The notes below the pieces were generated by a model. The model did no database searches. It saw nothing but the letters and a program-made list of their open reading frames with translations, and was not told where the DNA came from. Positions 43,562-53,700 of a stretch of DNA of 64,000 bases are shown piece by piece. Position 1 is the stretch's first letter. Every line of letters begins with the position of its first letter. Made by a program: the position numbers and the translations under genes. The DNA is taken from positions 8,953-72,952 of the forward strand of contig CASIAN010000032.1 of the NCBI GenBank assembly GCA_949372595.1, given 5' to 3'. This DNA is from CPC320 sp002336405 (GTDB lineage Bacteria; Pseudomonadota; Alphaproteobacteria; Rhodobacterales; Rhodobacteraceae).

Positions 43562-44401
43562 ATGACCCAGAAACCATGTATTTTATGCTGTGCGATTACC
43601 GGCTCAGTTGCAACGAAGGCCGATAACCCGGCGGTTCCAACATCCATTCAGGAACAGATCGAAAGCAGCCATGCAGCTGTAGAGGCCGGTGCTTCCATCA
43701 TACACGCCCATGTGCGAAACGATGACCAAAGCCCCAGCAGTGACCCGGTGAAATTTGCAGCACTGAAAGCGGGGCTCGAGAACCATTGTCCCGGCGTCAT
43801 CATTCAGCTCTCCACCGGGGGCCGCTCGGGGGCCGGGCAGGCCCGTGGTGGCATGCTATCGCTCATGCCGGATATGGCCTCGCTCTCGGTTGGCTCGAAC
43901 AACTTTCCGACACGGGTCTATGAAAACCCACCAGAACTGGTCGACTGGTTGGCCTCTGAGATGAAGACCTATGAGGTTAGCCCCGAAATCGAGGCCTTTG
44001 ATTTGAGCCATATCCTGCACGCCATCGACAAACATCAAAAGGGTCAGTTGTTTGGCAACCTCTACGTGCAATTTGTCATGGGCGTCAAAAATGCAATGCC
44101 CGCTGATAAAACTGTATTTGATTTCTATGTAGCTTTGATGGCCGCCCGTGCGCCCAAAGCCGAATGGTGCGCCGCTGGGATCGGTGCAAATCAGTTGCTT
44201 GTCAATGAATGGGCAATCGCCGCTGGTGGACATACCCGTGCCGGCTTGGAAGATAATGTGCGCCTTGACCGCAAGACCTTGGCCCCATCTAACGCCGCCT
44301 TGATTGCCCGCGCCGCAGAGTTATGCCAGAAATATGACAGGCCCGTTGCGACCCCGGCGCAAGCACGGCAGATTTTGGGCTTGAGGGGGCAATCAATATA
44401 A
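43562..44401 (+). CDS. Beta-keto acid cleavage enzyme (BKACE, DUF849 family)
   Basis: 279 residues from the ATG at 43562 (MTQKPCILCC); the upstream Met at 43532 has no ribosome site. The family condenses a beta-keto acid with acetyl-CoA to release acetoacetate and a new acyl-CoA, using a zinc held by HxH (SIIHAHVRND) and a later Glu. STGGRSGAGQARGGM and SVGSNNFPTRVYENPP are family sequences. The actual beta-keto acid is not predictable. It stands alone, between the xdh operon and the flagellar genes. Confidence 0.85.
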   Translation: MTQKPCILCCAITGSVATKADNPAVPTSIQEQIESSHAAVEAGASIIHAHVRNDDQSPSSDPVKFAALKAGLENHCPGVIIQLSTGGRSGAGQARGGMLSLMPDMASLSVGSNNFPTRVYENPPELVDWLASEMKTYEVSPEIEAFDLSHILHAIDKHQKGQLFGNLYVQFVMGVKNAMPADKTVFDFYVALMAARAPKAEWCAAGIGANQLLVNEWAIAAGGHTRAGLEDNVRLDRKTLAPSNAALIARAAELCQKYDRPVATPAQARQILGLRGQSI

Positions 44402-44603
44402 CTGCCAATCTTCTATAAGTTGTGATTTTTATATACAGGCAGAAACCACAACCGTCTCCTAGAGAGTCAATTTTCTGAAGCGGGACACAAATAAATATAA
44501 AACAGCCGCATAAAACAGTATAATATACTCTTTACATTGATTTACTAAAATAAAAAGCAAACTAAAGCAAAAGCAATTTGCTAAATTCAGCAATTCGCGC
44601 ACT

Positions 44604-44620
44604 TTGGCCCAATTCCTGCA
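44604..44620 (+). promoter_or_regulatory. Sigma-54 promoter upstream of flhG-fliA
   Basis: TTGGCCCAATTCCTGCA: GG (44606-44607) and GC (44618-44619) with the required ten bases between. It matches the -24/-12 type consensus TGGC(A/C)C-N5-TTGC except for CTGC. It lies 16 bases before the ATG at 44636, so the leader would be very short, or the start is at 44651. Confidence 0.6.
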
Positions 44621-44635
44621 TTTTAGGTGCAAAAG

Positions 44636-45454
44636 ATGGAGCTATTCTGCATGTCGAAATCGATTGCAATTACAAGTGGCAAAGGCGGTGCCGGCAAAAC
44701 TTCTCTCGCAATTAACTTGGCTCTGCGATTGAATGAAAAACGTGGAAAAGCGATATTCTTGGATGCTGATTTTGGCATGGCAAACGGCCATATCTTACTT
44801 AAATCTCGTCCGACTTTGGATATTATGGATGTGCTTGTCGACGGCGTGCCAGTGCGCGATGTCTTGCATCTTGGCCCAAAGGGTTTGCGACTGTTGGCGG
44901 GGCGCACAGGCGCAACCGAACTGTTGAACCTTGATGATAGTAAGACCGAAGCCCTCATTCAGGCGATTAACACGCTAGAAGATGAGTGTGACTATCTCGT
45001 GGTGGACACGTCTGCCGGAGCCGAAAGCAATACTTTGGCCTGCGCCGCTGCTGCGGATCATTTCGTCGTTGTATTGGTAGGGCAAGCAACCGGATTTGTT
45101 GACGCCTATGCAATGATCAAAGGTGGCTTTAAGCAACATGGCATCACGAACTTCTCGGTGGTGGTAAATATGGCCGAGTCCAAAGAAGAAGCCCAGTCGC
45201 TGTTTGAGACATTCAAGAAAACCGTCCTGCGCTTCATGCCGGTCCAAGTCGACTATTGTGGCTACTTACCTTATTCTCGTGCCTTTTATAACGCGGCCGT
45301 CAGTTGCCACCCCGTCGCCACGCAACCTGCCTGTCAAGTCGAGCAAACAGCCCTTGACAATATTGCCGACAGAATTTTAAAGTCTCCGTTAAATCGGGCG
45401 ATGGCTCAGCGCTATTTTCAGGACGCCCCCCAACAAAACGTGATCAACCTATGA
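44636..45454 (+). CDS. flhG: FlhG/FleN-type MinD-like ATPase controlling flagellar number
   Basis: 272 residues from the ATG at 44636, with AGGTG before it; a second Met at 44651 (MSKSIAI) is possible. Deviant Walker A ITSGKGGAGKTSLAINLAL, FLDADFGMANGH and DYLVVDTSAGAE (Walker B) mark the MinD/ParA type; the FlhG group is recognised by context with FliA. In gamma-type systems FlhG keeps flagellar number low and restrains the sigma-54 activator. Its stop overlaps the fliA start. Confidence 0.85.
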   Translation: MELFCMSKSIAITSGKGGAGKTSLAINLALRLNEKRGKAIFLDADFGMANGHILLKSRPTLDIMDVLVDGVPVRDVLHLGPKGLRLLAGRTGATELLNLDDSKTEALIQAINTLEDECDYLVVDTSAGAESNTLACAAAADHFVVVLVGQATGFVDAYAMIKGGFKQHGITNFSVVVNMAESKEEAQSLFETFKKTVLRFMPVQVDYCGYLPYSRAFYNAAVSCHPVATQPACQVEQTALDNIADRILKSPLNRAMAQRYFQDAPQQNVINL

Positions 45455-46164
45455 GTGGATACAGCGCTGTCTCTAAAAACATCGAAGAGATTGTCAAACA
45501 GCACGAAGGTTTGGTACGCCGGGTGGCGCACCACGTGCATGGGCGCGTCCATTCGGTTGTTGAATATGATGATCTGCTGCAGATTGGTTTCATAGGTTTA
45601 ATACAAGCAGCACAGCGCTATACACCGCAAGAAGGCGTCACGTTTCCAAATTACGCCGTCCTGCGTGTACGCGGGGCTATGTATGATTATCTCAGAAAAA
45701 ATTCAAACCTTTGCCGAAAATCCATCCGAATGCAGCAACAGACGCGGGTAGCCCGCGACAATCTGCGACGGGAGTTGCAACGCGAGCCAAGCCAGGGAGA
45801 AGTTGCCCAAGCCCTGAACCTGTCAGGCACAGAATTGGCCGAATGGGAACATATCATGGCGGCGAACTTCAACAGTTCGCTCGATGAAGTCTATGATGAG
45901 TACTCGACCTTTTTTGCATCCAAAGACACCTCTGCAGAACAGAAAATCGATCAAAAAACTCTGCGCGAAACGCTTTTGGTGGCTCTCAAAGATTTGTCCG
46001 AGCGCGAAGCACTGGTGTTGCAGCTTTATTACGTTGAAGAATTCAATATTTACGAGGTCGCGGCGACTTTAGATATCAGCCCGGGGCGTGTATCACAACT
46101 GAAATCATCAGCATTCAAAAGAATGCGCGAGGCTCTCGGCGGTGATTTCGAAGAGTTGATATGA
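45451..46164 (+). CDS. fliA: Flagellar sigma factor FliA (sigma-28)
   Basis: 237 residues. Region 2 (EYDDLLQIGFIGLIQAAQRY, FPNYAVLRVRGAMYDYLRK), region 3 (REPSQGEVAQALNLSGTELAEWE) and region 4 (LSEREALVLQLYYVEEFNIY, LDISPGRVSQLKSSAFKRMR) are all complete. It directs late flagellar genes. The gene overlaps flhG by 4 bases and the next gene by 4. FliA is unusual in alphaproteobacteria except those with a gamma-like flagellum. Confidence 0.93.
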   Translation: MSGYSAVSKNIEEIVKQHEGLVRRVAHHVHGRVHSVVEYDDLLQIGFIGLIQAAQRYTPQEGVTFPNYAVLRVRGAMYDYLRKNSNLCRKSIRMQQQTRVARDNLRRELQREPSQGEVAQALNLSGTELAEWEHIMAANFNSSLDEVYDEYSTFFASKDTSAEQKIDQKTLRETLLVALKDLSEREALVLQLYYVEEFNIYEVAATLDISPGRVSQLKSSAFKRMREALGGDFEELI

Positions 46165-46571
46165 AGGACGACTGGGTCCAGACACAGGCGATCCGTGTCT
46201 CAGCCCAATCCGCCGAATTGCAATTAATCGGACAGTATGGCAGCCCAGAACTGGTCGTATCAGGCGGGCTTATGAATATCGCTCGCGGCAGCTGTACCTT
46301 GCGGATTAAAACCACTGCTGTTCAAGGCACCCAAGGCATCGGTCAGCTAAAAATCGAAGCCATGAGGCCCGTAATGCATGCCGAAGTCACTCTGTCGGCC
46401 GCGCAGTTTGACTGTGTTGTGAAAACGCTCCAAGGCTCTTTACCGCGGCCTGCCACGGCCATTCTCGCGTTAAATCAAACCCTCAGTGTTTCTGTTGCAG
46501 GGGATCTGTCGATCGATAGCGATCTGTCGTGCACCGTAATGGATATCTCCTGGGTGATGCCACTTCAATAA
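46161..46571 (+). CDS. Uncharacterised protein coupled to fliA
   Basis: 136 residues, start overlapping the fliA stop (ATGA). No signal peptide or membrane segment is seen; predicted largely beta-strand (ELQLIGQYGSPELVVSGGLM, ATAILALNQTLSVSVAGDLS). I do not recognise a family. Translational coupling suggests a role with FliA or FlhG, such as a regulator or export-linked sensor, but no evidence beyond position exists. It converges on the minus-strand rod-protein gene. Confidence 0.7.
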   Translation: MKDDWVQTQAIRVSAQSAELQLIGQYGSPELVVSGGLMNIARGSCTLRIKTTAVQGTQGIGQLKIEAMRPVMHAEVTLSAAQFDCVVKTLQGSLPRPATAILALNQTLSVSVAGDLSIDSDLSCTVMDISWVMPLQ

Positions 46572-46616
46572 GGAGACTGCATTTCAACCCGCAGCCCCCT
46601 CACTTGGTCCGGCGTT

Positions 46617-47390
46617 CTAGGTTAGAAACTTCTTGGTAATGTCTGTTTCAGCCTGCATAAGACGGGATCCGGCGCTAAACGCTTGCTGCGCCCGCATCAA
46701 AAGGATCAATTCCTCGGTGATATCAGCGTTTGAGCCTTCCAGAAACCCAGACTCGATCCGGCCAAATCCAGCACTACGATCTTGCCAGCCCACATTACTG
46801 AACATGCTGGCTTCCACAGTCTCAAAAAACTGGCCCTGCCCACCAGACTGCAATGCGGCCGGATTATCAAAAGCGGCCATCCCAACCTGAGCGAGAGGCG
46901 ATTCAGACCCTGCCCCGTAGCTCACCAAGATTTGACCTGTATAATCAATTTTCATACCCGCTAAAATGCGACCTTCATTGTCTTGCATTGGAACTTTGAT
47001 TGGCTCTTTGTTTACATCTAACAAACTACGACCATCAAAAGAAATGATGTCGCCGTCTTTGGTTAATGAAAATGAGCCATCCCGTGTATAAGCAAGATCT
47101 GTCGAACCCGGCAACGGACCAAGCATAAACATCCCACGCCCGTTCACTGCCAGATCCAATGTCCCGTCCGTTTGAACCATGCTGCCTTGAACGTGGCTGC
47201 GTTTGTTTTCAACCACGCGCGCGGCCATACCTCGATCAACTTCAGAGCCGTTCAAATCGCTGGCATACAGGTCTTCAAACATGGCTTCGCTACGTTTAAA
47301 GCCCGTCGTCTTTGCGTTCGCCATATTGTTTGACACCACTTCAATCTGGTGCAAAGCCGCATTAAAGCCGGAGCGGATTTCGTTAAACAT
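46617..47390 (-). CDS. Additional FlgF/FlgG-family rod or hook protein
   Basis: 257 residues. The N-terminal flg_bb_rod helix (ALHQIEVVSNNMANAKTTGFKR) and the C-terminal Flg_bbr_C helix (NADITEELILLMRAQQAFSAGSR) bracket the body (LDLAVNGRGMFML, LAYTRDGSFSLTKDG). It is a distinct paralogue of the flgF (60796-61557) and flgG genes present in the same cluster. Its place after an SltF-like muramidase suggests a rod function; a second proximal-rod subunit is possible. Start at 47390 gives the canonical N-terminus. Confidence 0.85.
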   Translation of the reverse strand: MFNEIRSGFNAALHQIEVVSNNMANAKTTGFKRSEAMFEDLYASDLNGSEVDRGMAARVVENKRSHVQGSMVQTDGTLDLAVNGRGMFMLGPLPGSTDLAYTRDGSFSLTKDGDIISFDGRSLLDVNKEPIKVPMQDNEGRILAGMKIDYTGQILVSYGAGSESPLAQVGMAAFDNPAALQSGGQGQFFETVEASMFSNVGWQDRSAGFGRIESGFLEGSNADITEELILLMRAQQAFSAGSRLMQAETDITKKFLT

Positions 47391-47407
47391 ATCTTAACCT
47401 TTCATTT

Positions 47408-48409
47408 TCAAAGATCTGCCGGTCTCTTCAGCATTTCTCGAAATCTTTGAATTTTATCGAAATGCCGTGACAAGGTCGGCGGCATTTCATCAATGGTTGC
47501 TACTTGAGTCACTTTCATCGCGTAAAAGTCGAGCGTATCAGTCTGAGCCTGCACCAAACGATCCGCAACCACACCAGTGTCGGTCCCGGTATTTGGTCCA
47601 ATGGGTATAATAGCTGCCGATTCCACTACCGAACCAGACGCCGCCAACGCACCCGTTGCGTCACGCAGTGAGGCCTGCGCCGTGCCTGTGTCAGTGTTGG
47701 CCCACAACGATGCGCCCTGATCTGCAGTCCCATCAAGTACGGAAGGCATCGGCAGATCATCAAACCCTAGGCCAGCAATCCTGCTGACCTCTGCCGGCGT
47801 CTTTGGTGTCCCAGACTTTGCTCCAGAGGCATATTCGATTTGCGCTTGCGCATCAGGCCAGACTTTTTTAACCCGCGCCAGATAAGCCCGATTATACTTA
47901 CTGTTGCCCGAGTGATAATACTTGATCGCCTTATCCCAGTTTCCATGACGTTCATAAAGCGTGCTCAGGAACCGTGCGGCATAAGGAATATTGTAAGCCG
48001 GATCAATCATCTGCTCGAGAGATTTGAAAGCTTTGCCATGCCAGCGATAGTTGATCTGCATGCAGCCAACATCAATGTTGTGGTCACCGCGATCAATCAC
48101 TTTTTTAATATATTTCAAAGCCTCTTCGCGCTTTTGAAAATACTTGCCTTTACCGCGATTATTGGTCGCCCAGGGCCAACCTTTGACCGAACCGTCTGGC
48201 CAAGCATGCCCCGACTCGACCCTAGATATGCTTGAAAGGATACCCTGTGGTAGACCCGTAGCAGTCTCGACTTTGGCGGCGATTGCCTCGCAATCTGGCA
48301 AGATCGCAGCGATCGAGGCCTGACTTGAAAAACAAACGGTGGCTAAAACAATAGCCAAGCCACGCGTTCTTCTTGCAATATAAGTCGGCAGATCGTTCAA
48401 AGCCAGCAT
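47408..48409 (-). CDS. sltF: Flagellar lytic transglycosylase (SltF-like)
   Basis: 333 residues, signal peptide VLATVCFSSQASIAA then a transglycosylase domain: catalytic Glu in SISRVESGHAWPDG, DVGCMQINYRWHGKAF, NIPYAARFLSTLY and IKYYHSGNS. The C-terminal 150 residues are low-complexity. Rod-only FlgJ and a separate SltF are the known arrangement in R. sphaeroides, where SltF opens the peptidoglycan for the rod; the symbol is given by analogy. A sigma-54 element lies just upstream. Confidence 0.82.
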   Translation of the reverse strand: MLALNDLPTYIARRTRGLAIVLATVCFSSQASIAAILPDCEAIAAKVETATGLPQGILSSISRVESGHAWPDGSVKGWPWATNNRGKGKYFQKREEALKYIKKVIDRGDHNIDVGCMQINYRWHGKAFKSLEQMIDPAYNIPYAARFLSTLYERHGNWDKAIKYYHSGNSKYNRAYLARVKKVWPDAQAQIEYASGAKSGTPKTPAEVSRIAGLGFDDLPMPSVLDGTADQGASLWANTDTGTAQASLRDATGALAASGSVVESAAIIPIGPNTGTDTGVVADRLVQAQTDTLDFYAMKVTQVATIDEMPPTLSRHFDKIQRFREMLKRPADL

Positions 48410-48435
48410 CCAATTTTGTGTCTATACACAGATAT

Positions 48436-48452
48436 TGCAAGCGATGGGCCAA
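48436..48452 (-). promoter_or_regulatory. Sigma-54 promoter upstream of sltF
   Basis: On the minus strand TTTGGCCCATCGCTTGCAA: GG (48450-48449) and GC (48438-48437) separated by ten bases, with TTGGCCC and TTGCA close to the consensus TTGGCAC-N5-TTGCA. It is 28 bases before the sltF start. Confidence 0.65.
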
Positions 48453-48469
48453 ATCTCTGCCAACCTAAA

Positions 48470-50695
48470 TTATTTTACAAAATCAAACAGGCTACTTTGT
48501 GAAACCATTGAATAGGCCTGACGAGCCGCCTTTTGACTGGTCATCAGACTGGTCAACTCCGTGATCAAATTCTCGATATTGGCCGCACTCAATTCAGATA
48601 CTTCCTGCGAGAGAACAAGCGCGCGTTGGGCCAAAATATCCTCTTGATCATTCGCCCGCCTCAATCGTGAACCTACAACTGTTTTATGCACTGAGACTGA
48701 CTCAGAAATCGCATTCATGTGCTCTTTATGCGCGAACAAACCCTGCGATACAGGAATGACTGACACCTCAGCACTATCCGTAAGCGCGGTCTGTGAAACG
48801 TTAAATCCCATCAACGTCGCCGAAGCACTGGAGACAACTAAAGGCGTCCCAATCAGCAAGTCAGAACTTAACGTGAACTGGGTTGTTGCCAAAGGCACGG
48901 ACCCATCACCATAGGCCGCCGGATCTGTTGCCGCCGTGGCCTTTGCTGCCAAAGTGCCAACATGCAACTTTCCTAGATTATCAGTGTCCGTCGAGGCCCG
49001 CGCGGTAATTCCTTTACCAGCCAAGACTGCATTGCCGTTTATGGCGATCGCAAGGTTGGCTGCGCGCGATGCTGCATCGGTCCCAGTTGCAGTAATCACC
49101 GCACCTTCAATTGTCACCGTCATACTATTTTCTGTTGCCGTCCAAACGTTCGCCGAACTGCCCGTACCAGGTACAACGCCTGTTGCACTTACTGTCTGAA
49201 AAGTTTCGTTTGTGGTGACAGTTTCGGCAAAGGGTGATGTGCTTCCTTTGCTGTGGGTCACAGTGATCGTTTTACCGTTCATGTTCACATTCATTTCTCG
49301 GGATTGCCCAGCCCCCAGCGCCGTAAATGTTCGACCTGTCAAAGTATTTTGCGGCACACCAGCAGTATCGTTTGAAGCGGACGACAAGCCCAAAAGTACA
49401 GCTTCATCATTGTTTAAGGGCACCGGACCCGCCCCATTCAAAGTGCCGCCAGCGACAGACAAAGTGATCGTATCTTGGTTATTTGCGTTTGTCACCGAGG
49501 CTGTAATAAAACTGTCTTCGCCATCTGTTGTGGATACCACCACCGAGCCTTTTGAACTCAGAGATCCTGACGGGGTATAGGTCAGAGTATATTCTTTACC
49601 TTCTAGTGAGAAATTTGAAGTTGTCACTCCAGCTGGTGCAGTAAAGGGAATACCAGTGATATCTGGAACCGGAGCTTGCGCGCGCATGGTTGTGAGGAAC
49701 GCCGCGCGACCCGCATTACTTGGTTTAACTTTGGCATAATAACTTGGCGGATACTCTGCCAGCTCTCGGCCCTCTATTTTAAGGTTGGTCACGGCAATGG
49801 TTTCGTTGCCAGTTGCAATATTTGTCGACAATTCAAGGGTCCGACCATCGGCCGCACTAATAGCCGCCGTGACACCAGTTGCTGCCTGAGCCGCATTAAT
49901 CGCATCCCTTGCAGCACCGGAACTTCCATCAACGGCCACAAAAGAAACTGTGGCTGTTCCTTTTGGACCTGTAATGTCCAGCGTCCAATCCTGCGGTCGT
50001 CTATCGGCAACAATATCTAAGCTGACACTTCCCTGCGCGTTGGTCACAGCGGATGTGGTATACTCGTCGCTCGCTTGCAAAGCATTTGAGAAGCTGTCCA
50101 TCAGATCAAACACACTGTGCACGCCGTCACCGGTTTCAACTCGCATAAATACATCACCACCGTTTATACTCGTCGGCAACCTGAGAGAGTCGCCTGCAGC
50201 CAAAGTGTGATCGCCAGCATCTCCCATATAACTCACATGGCCGTCAGCATTTTTCACGAACGGCTCGAGATCGGTTGCATAGCCGCCAAACAGCGCTTGC
50301 CCCGCGGTATCACTCGTATTAGCCAAAGCCAAAACTTGTTCATTTATACCATCAATTTCAAGTCTGATGCTGGCGCGGTCGCTTGAACTAATCGTATCGG
50401 AGGCCGCACTCAATTGGACTTCGCGCAATCTGGTATAAAGGTTGTCGGCTGAGCTCAGCGTGTCATCGCCCAAGCTCAATCTGCGCTGAGCAACAGTTAA
50501 ATTTGACGTATAGCGTTCCACCTTTGCAGTGACCTCTCCTAACGCCGACAAACGCACCGCATCGATAGGTGCATCAGAGGCTTCGGTAATCGCCTGACCA
50601 GTTGAAATCTTCGTTTGCCGAAGCTGAATAGCCTCATTCATATCGCTGAATCGAGCCAGCATTCTTTCAGAGAAGAGAGAAGATGAAATAGTCAT
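48470..50695 (-). CDS. flgL: Flagellar hook-filament junction protein FlgL, enlarged
   Basis: 741 residues against about 300 normally. The N-terminal flagellin-like helix region (ERMLARFSDMNEAIQLRQTK, SSADNLYTRLREVQLSAASD) and the C-terminal region (VSELSAANIENLITELTSL, QKAARQAYSMVSQSSLFDF) are normal. The extra ~400 residues lie between, and include one module (49380-49690) shared with FlgK and a flagellin hook-IN-like unit (TIEGAVITATGTDAASRAAN). It joins hook-associated proteins to the filament. The gene follows flgK by 9 bp. Confidence 0.9.
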   Translation of the reverse strand: MTISSSLFSERMLARFSDMNEAIQLRQTKISTGQAITEASDAPIDAVRLSALGEVTAKVERYTSNLTVAQRRLSLGDDTLSSADNLYTRLREVQLSAASDTISSSDRASIRLEIDGINEQVLALANTSDTAGQALFGGYATDLEPFVKNADGHVSYMGDAGDHTLAAGDSLRLPTSINGGDVFMRVETGDGVHSVFDLMDSFSNALQASDEYTTSAVTNAQGSVSLDIVADRRPQDWTLDITGPKGTATVSFVAVDGSSGAARDAINAAQAATGVTAAISAADGRTLELSTNIATGNETIAVTNLKIEGRELAEYPPSYYAKVKPSNAGRAAFLTTMRAQAPVPDITGIPFTAPAGVTTSNFSLEGKEYTLTYTPSGSLSSKGSVVVSTTDGEDSFITASVTNANNQDTITLSVAGGTLNGAGPVPLNNDEAVLLGLSSASNDTAGVPQNTLTGRTFTALGAGQSREMNVNMNGKTITVTHSKGSTSPFAETVTTNETFQTVSATGVVPGTGSSANVWTATENSMTVTIEGAVITATGTDAASRAANLAIAINGNAVLAGKGITARASTDTDNLGKLHVGTLAAKATAATDPAAYGDGSVPLATTQFTLSSDLLIGTPLVVSSASATLMGFNVSQTALTDSAEVSVIPVSQGLFAHKEHMNAISESVSVHKTVVGSRLRRANDQEDILAQRALVLSQEVSELSAANIENLITELTSLMTSQKAARQAYSMVSQSSLFDFVK
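49380..49690 (-). repeat. Module shared by FlgL and FlgK (FlgL copy)
   Basis: Encodes MRAQAPVPDITGIPF, a YTLTYTPSG strand and DTITLSVAGGTLNGAGPVPL, LLGLSS. The FlgK copy at 53220-53545 has the same order of motifs. Confidence 0.75.
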
Positions 50696-50704
50696 GATGA
50701 GCCT

Positions 50705-53700
50705 CTATCGAATTTGCATTAGGGTATCGAACATTTCTTTTGCAGTTTGCAAAATTCGTGCTGCCGCTTGATACGCTTGTTGCTGGGTGATTAATTTTGC
50801 TGCTTCTTCGTCCATGTTGACACCAGAAACTTCATCCTCTGCAGCAACCGCAGCATCGCGCACGGCTTCCGCAGAAAGTTTTGAGAGCCGTGAGGATTCT
50901 AGTGTCGACCCCACGGACGCCGCGATCGAACGGAAATCATCTTGGAAACTTGACCGGCTGACAGTGCTGGTCGCCAAATCCATAATTTCATCCATATTAC
51001 GCGAATCGCCCGCCGATTTCTGACCGGTCAAAACATCGAAAGAATCTCCAGTGGCGGCATAGCCATTCAGATTAAACCTGAGCCCATCTGCATCAAACTG
51101 CGCGGTACCGTTTGAGATCCGGGTGGCAATCGAATGGCCCGTTACCTTGTCGAACAACTCGACCCGACCACTGTTTACATCAAGCATTTTCACTTGATAT
51201 TGTGACTCTTTCTTGAGTGGATCCACGGCAGTATCGGTATCAATCGTGTATTTCGCGCTGATCCGGCGCGATCCACCGCCAGCAACTACAACAATCAGCT
51301 CTTCGGTCGGCAAGCCAGTCAATTGCATCCTTGTTTCCGCAAGGCTGGTGCCACTGCCAGACAAATCAACTGGCAAACCATTTAGGCTGGTTGCACGCAG
51401 ACCATCCTCAGTTACCAACAGATCGGATTCAGCAACTTTGAACCCTAAAGTGGTCGCAGAGGCGCCACCCGTAATTTGTATCGGACCGCTCGCCAAATCT
51501 GCTGTGAGCTGAATTGCCGTAGGCCCACTGGTGGGCGTCAGTGAAACAGAGAGGCGACTTACATTAATATCACCCGAACCGTCGACAGATGGCACAGCGG
51601 ATAGGCCAAGTGCCGCAAGCTCCACATTTTCATTGATCGCAAGGGCAAACTGACTGGCATAATTGTTCTTCTGCGTTGCTATATCTGCTTGGGTAGTGGT
51701 CAGCAATCCATTTGCGTCAAACTTAAACCTTGCATCACTTATGCCAGTGGCGGTGACTGCAACACCCTCGATGGTTATCGTTGCATCCGACGTACTGCTG
51801 GGCGTCAGCGTAATTTTATCATCAACAATTATTCCAGCTGTTGTAGCGCCGGCCGGATTCGCAGATGGATCAATCGAAGTTATGGTCTTGAAGTAATTTG
51901 TGGATGTAGCAACATTGGCATTTGCGCCAGTAACAACCTCAGTTAAGGCGTTTCCATCTGCGTCGGTACCCATGATTGTAAACGTTTTATCGGAATCGTT
52001 CCCAGCCGAAGTAATCGTGATCTGACGACTAGCGCTCAATGTAACTGTGCCACCGCCTACTAGAGCTAAATTATTACCACTACTCACCGTTGCACTGCTG
52101 GAAACTAAAGTGGCGTTCGTGGCCGTCGTACCGACAGTCACAGCCGCTTTTGCGGCATCGATCGCAGCACCTATCTTAGTCGTTATTTGAGCCGTCGTAT
52201 CATTGTTAAGATAAGCTACTGAAACTTCCAATTCGTGGCCGCTACTATCGATCAAACCCAGCGATAACGCACCATCAGCACTTGCGGTTCCCGACACGGT
52301 TATCAAGCCGCCTGTAGTCATACCAGCAGTCACACCATTCGCCGTTGTATTGGAAATAGCTGTATAGGTGGTCACACCCGCCAATTGCACAGTTCCAGCA
52401 CCAGTATTCTCAGTGGTTGTAATTCTATTGAGGCTCGTGGCCCCAGCATCCATAGCTGCTGCAATTTTAGCCGCGAGCTGATCTCGCGTATCAGAGCCGC
52501 TGATAGTGATGCTTGTTTTCAAAATTCCGTCACCGTGACCAAGAGCGAGAGCCAAGGTACCGGCTCCCGTTGGAGCACCGGTCACCGTGATTTTGTTATC
52601 AGAGGTATCAAAGGAAACCGAATAACCAGCATCTGAACTAGTAAACGCTGCGGTGGAAAATGTTGCGCCAGTAACAGATATTTCAGAAACTTGGCGCATA
52701 GCAATGTTCGAGCTCGGGCTAGAAGTCGTAATTGTCTCGTTGGTTGCAACCTTCAACGCACCCTCAATAACAACCAAGCCTGTTCCGTTCGTCGATGCAA
52801 CAGCCGAACCACCTGCAGTCGTAATGGCGCTGTTCGCGTTTATTGCATCAGCCAAATTAACCGCTCTTGCGTTCAGATCATCTGACGAAGCAGGAGAACT
52901 AGCAGTGGCGTCATAGGTGCCAGAAACGATGCCACCCATAAAGGAAATGCCAAAATCTATGGTACTGCCTGCAGCTGAAGAAACGGTCAACTGGTTGTAC
53001 GTATCATCCGCTCCGACCGTGATATTCGACACTGACGTTGGGTTGAAATTATTTGTCAACGTTACATCGATCGCAGTGTCTTTAACTGTTGCCGTAAAAT
53101 TTGTCGGGGTGCCGTTTGTCGGTATAGCAAAGTCCCGGCCCTGCAGTATAGATTTCGCCTTATGCGTAACTTTAGGGTCAACTGGGGAAAATTTGTCAGA
53201 TCCTGACGAATAGTTGGCCCCCACCCCAAAACCGAACAGAGAGGCATTGTCGTCAAACAACGGCGCAGGAGCATGACCCGTCAGACTGCCACCGTTCACT
53301 GAAAGTGTAATGCTTTGCCCCAAAAGAACCGGTTCACCGCTCGTCGACATGGCGCCACTATAGACATTTTCGGTATTTATAAATACCCGACCTGCCTCAG
53401 GCCCAGATACTCTGAGCCCATTTGTATTTCGCTCCAATGTATACTGTGCATCACCAATCGAGAAGCGCGCAAAACTACCAACCGCTGGAAGCGATGCGAT
53501 CGGCACCCCGGTGATGCTAGGCACAGGAGCCTGGCTACGCATTTTCTCCGCAATCCCTGCGGCAATAAGTGCGCTGCTGGTTTCCCCAATCTCGCCACTG
53601 CTTATGTTGACGTCAAACGCGCCGCCGACGGCATCAAGTTTTACATCATAAAAAGCCGAGGGTGCTTGGGCCTTGGTTCCGTCAACATTTGTCGCTGCAC

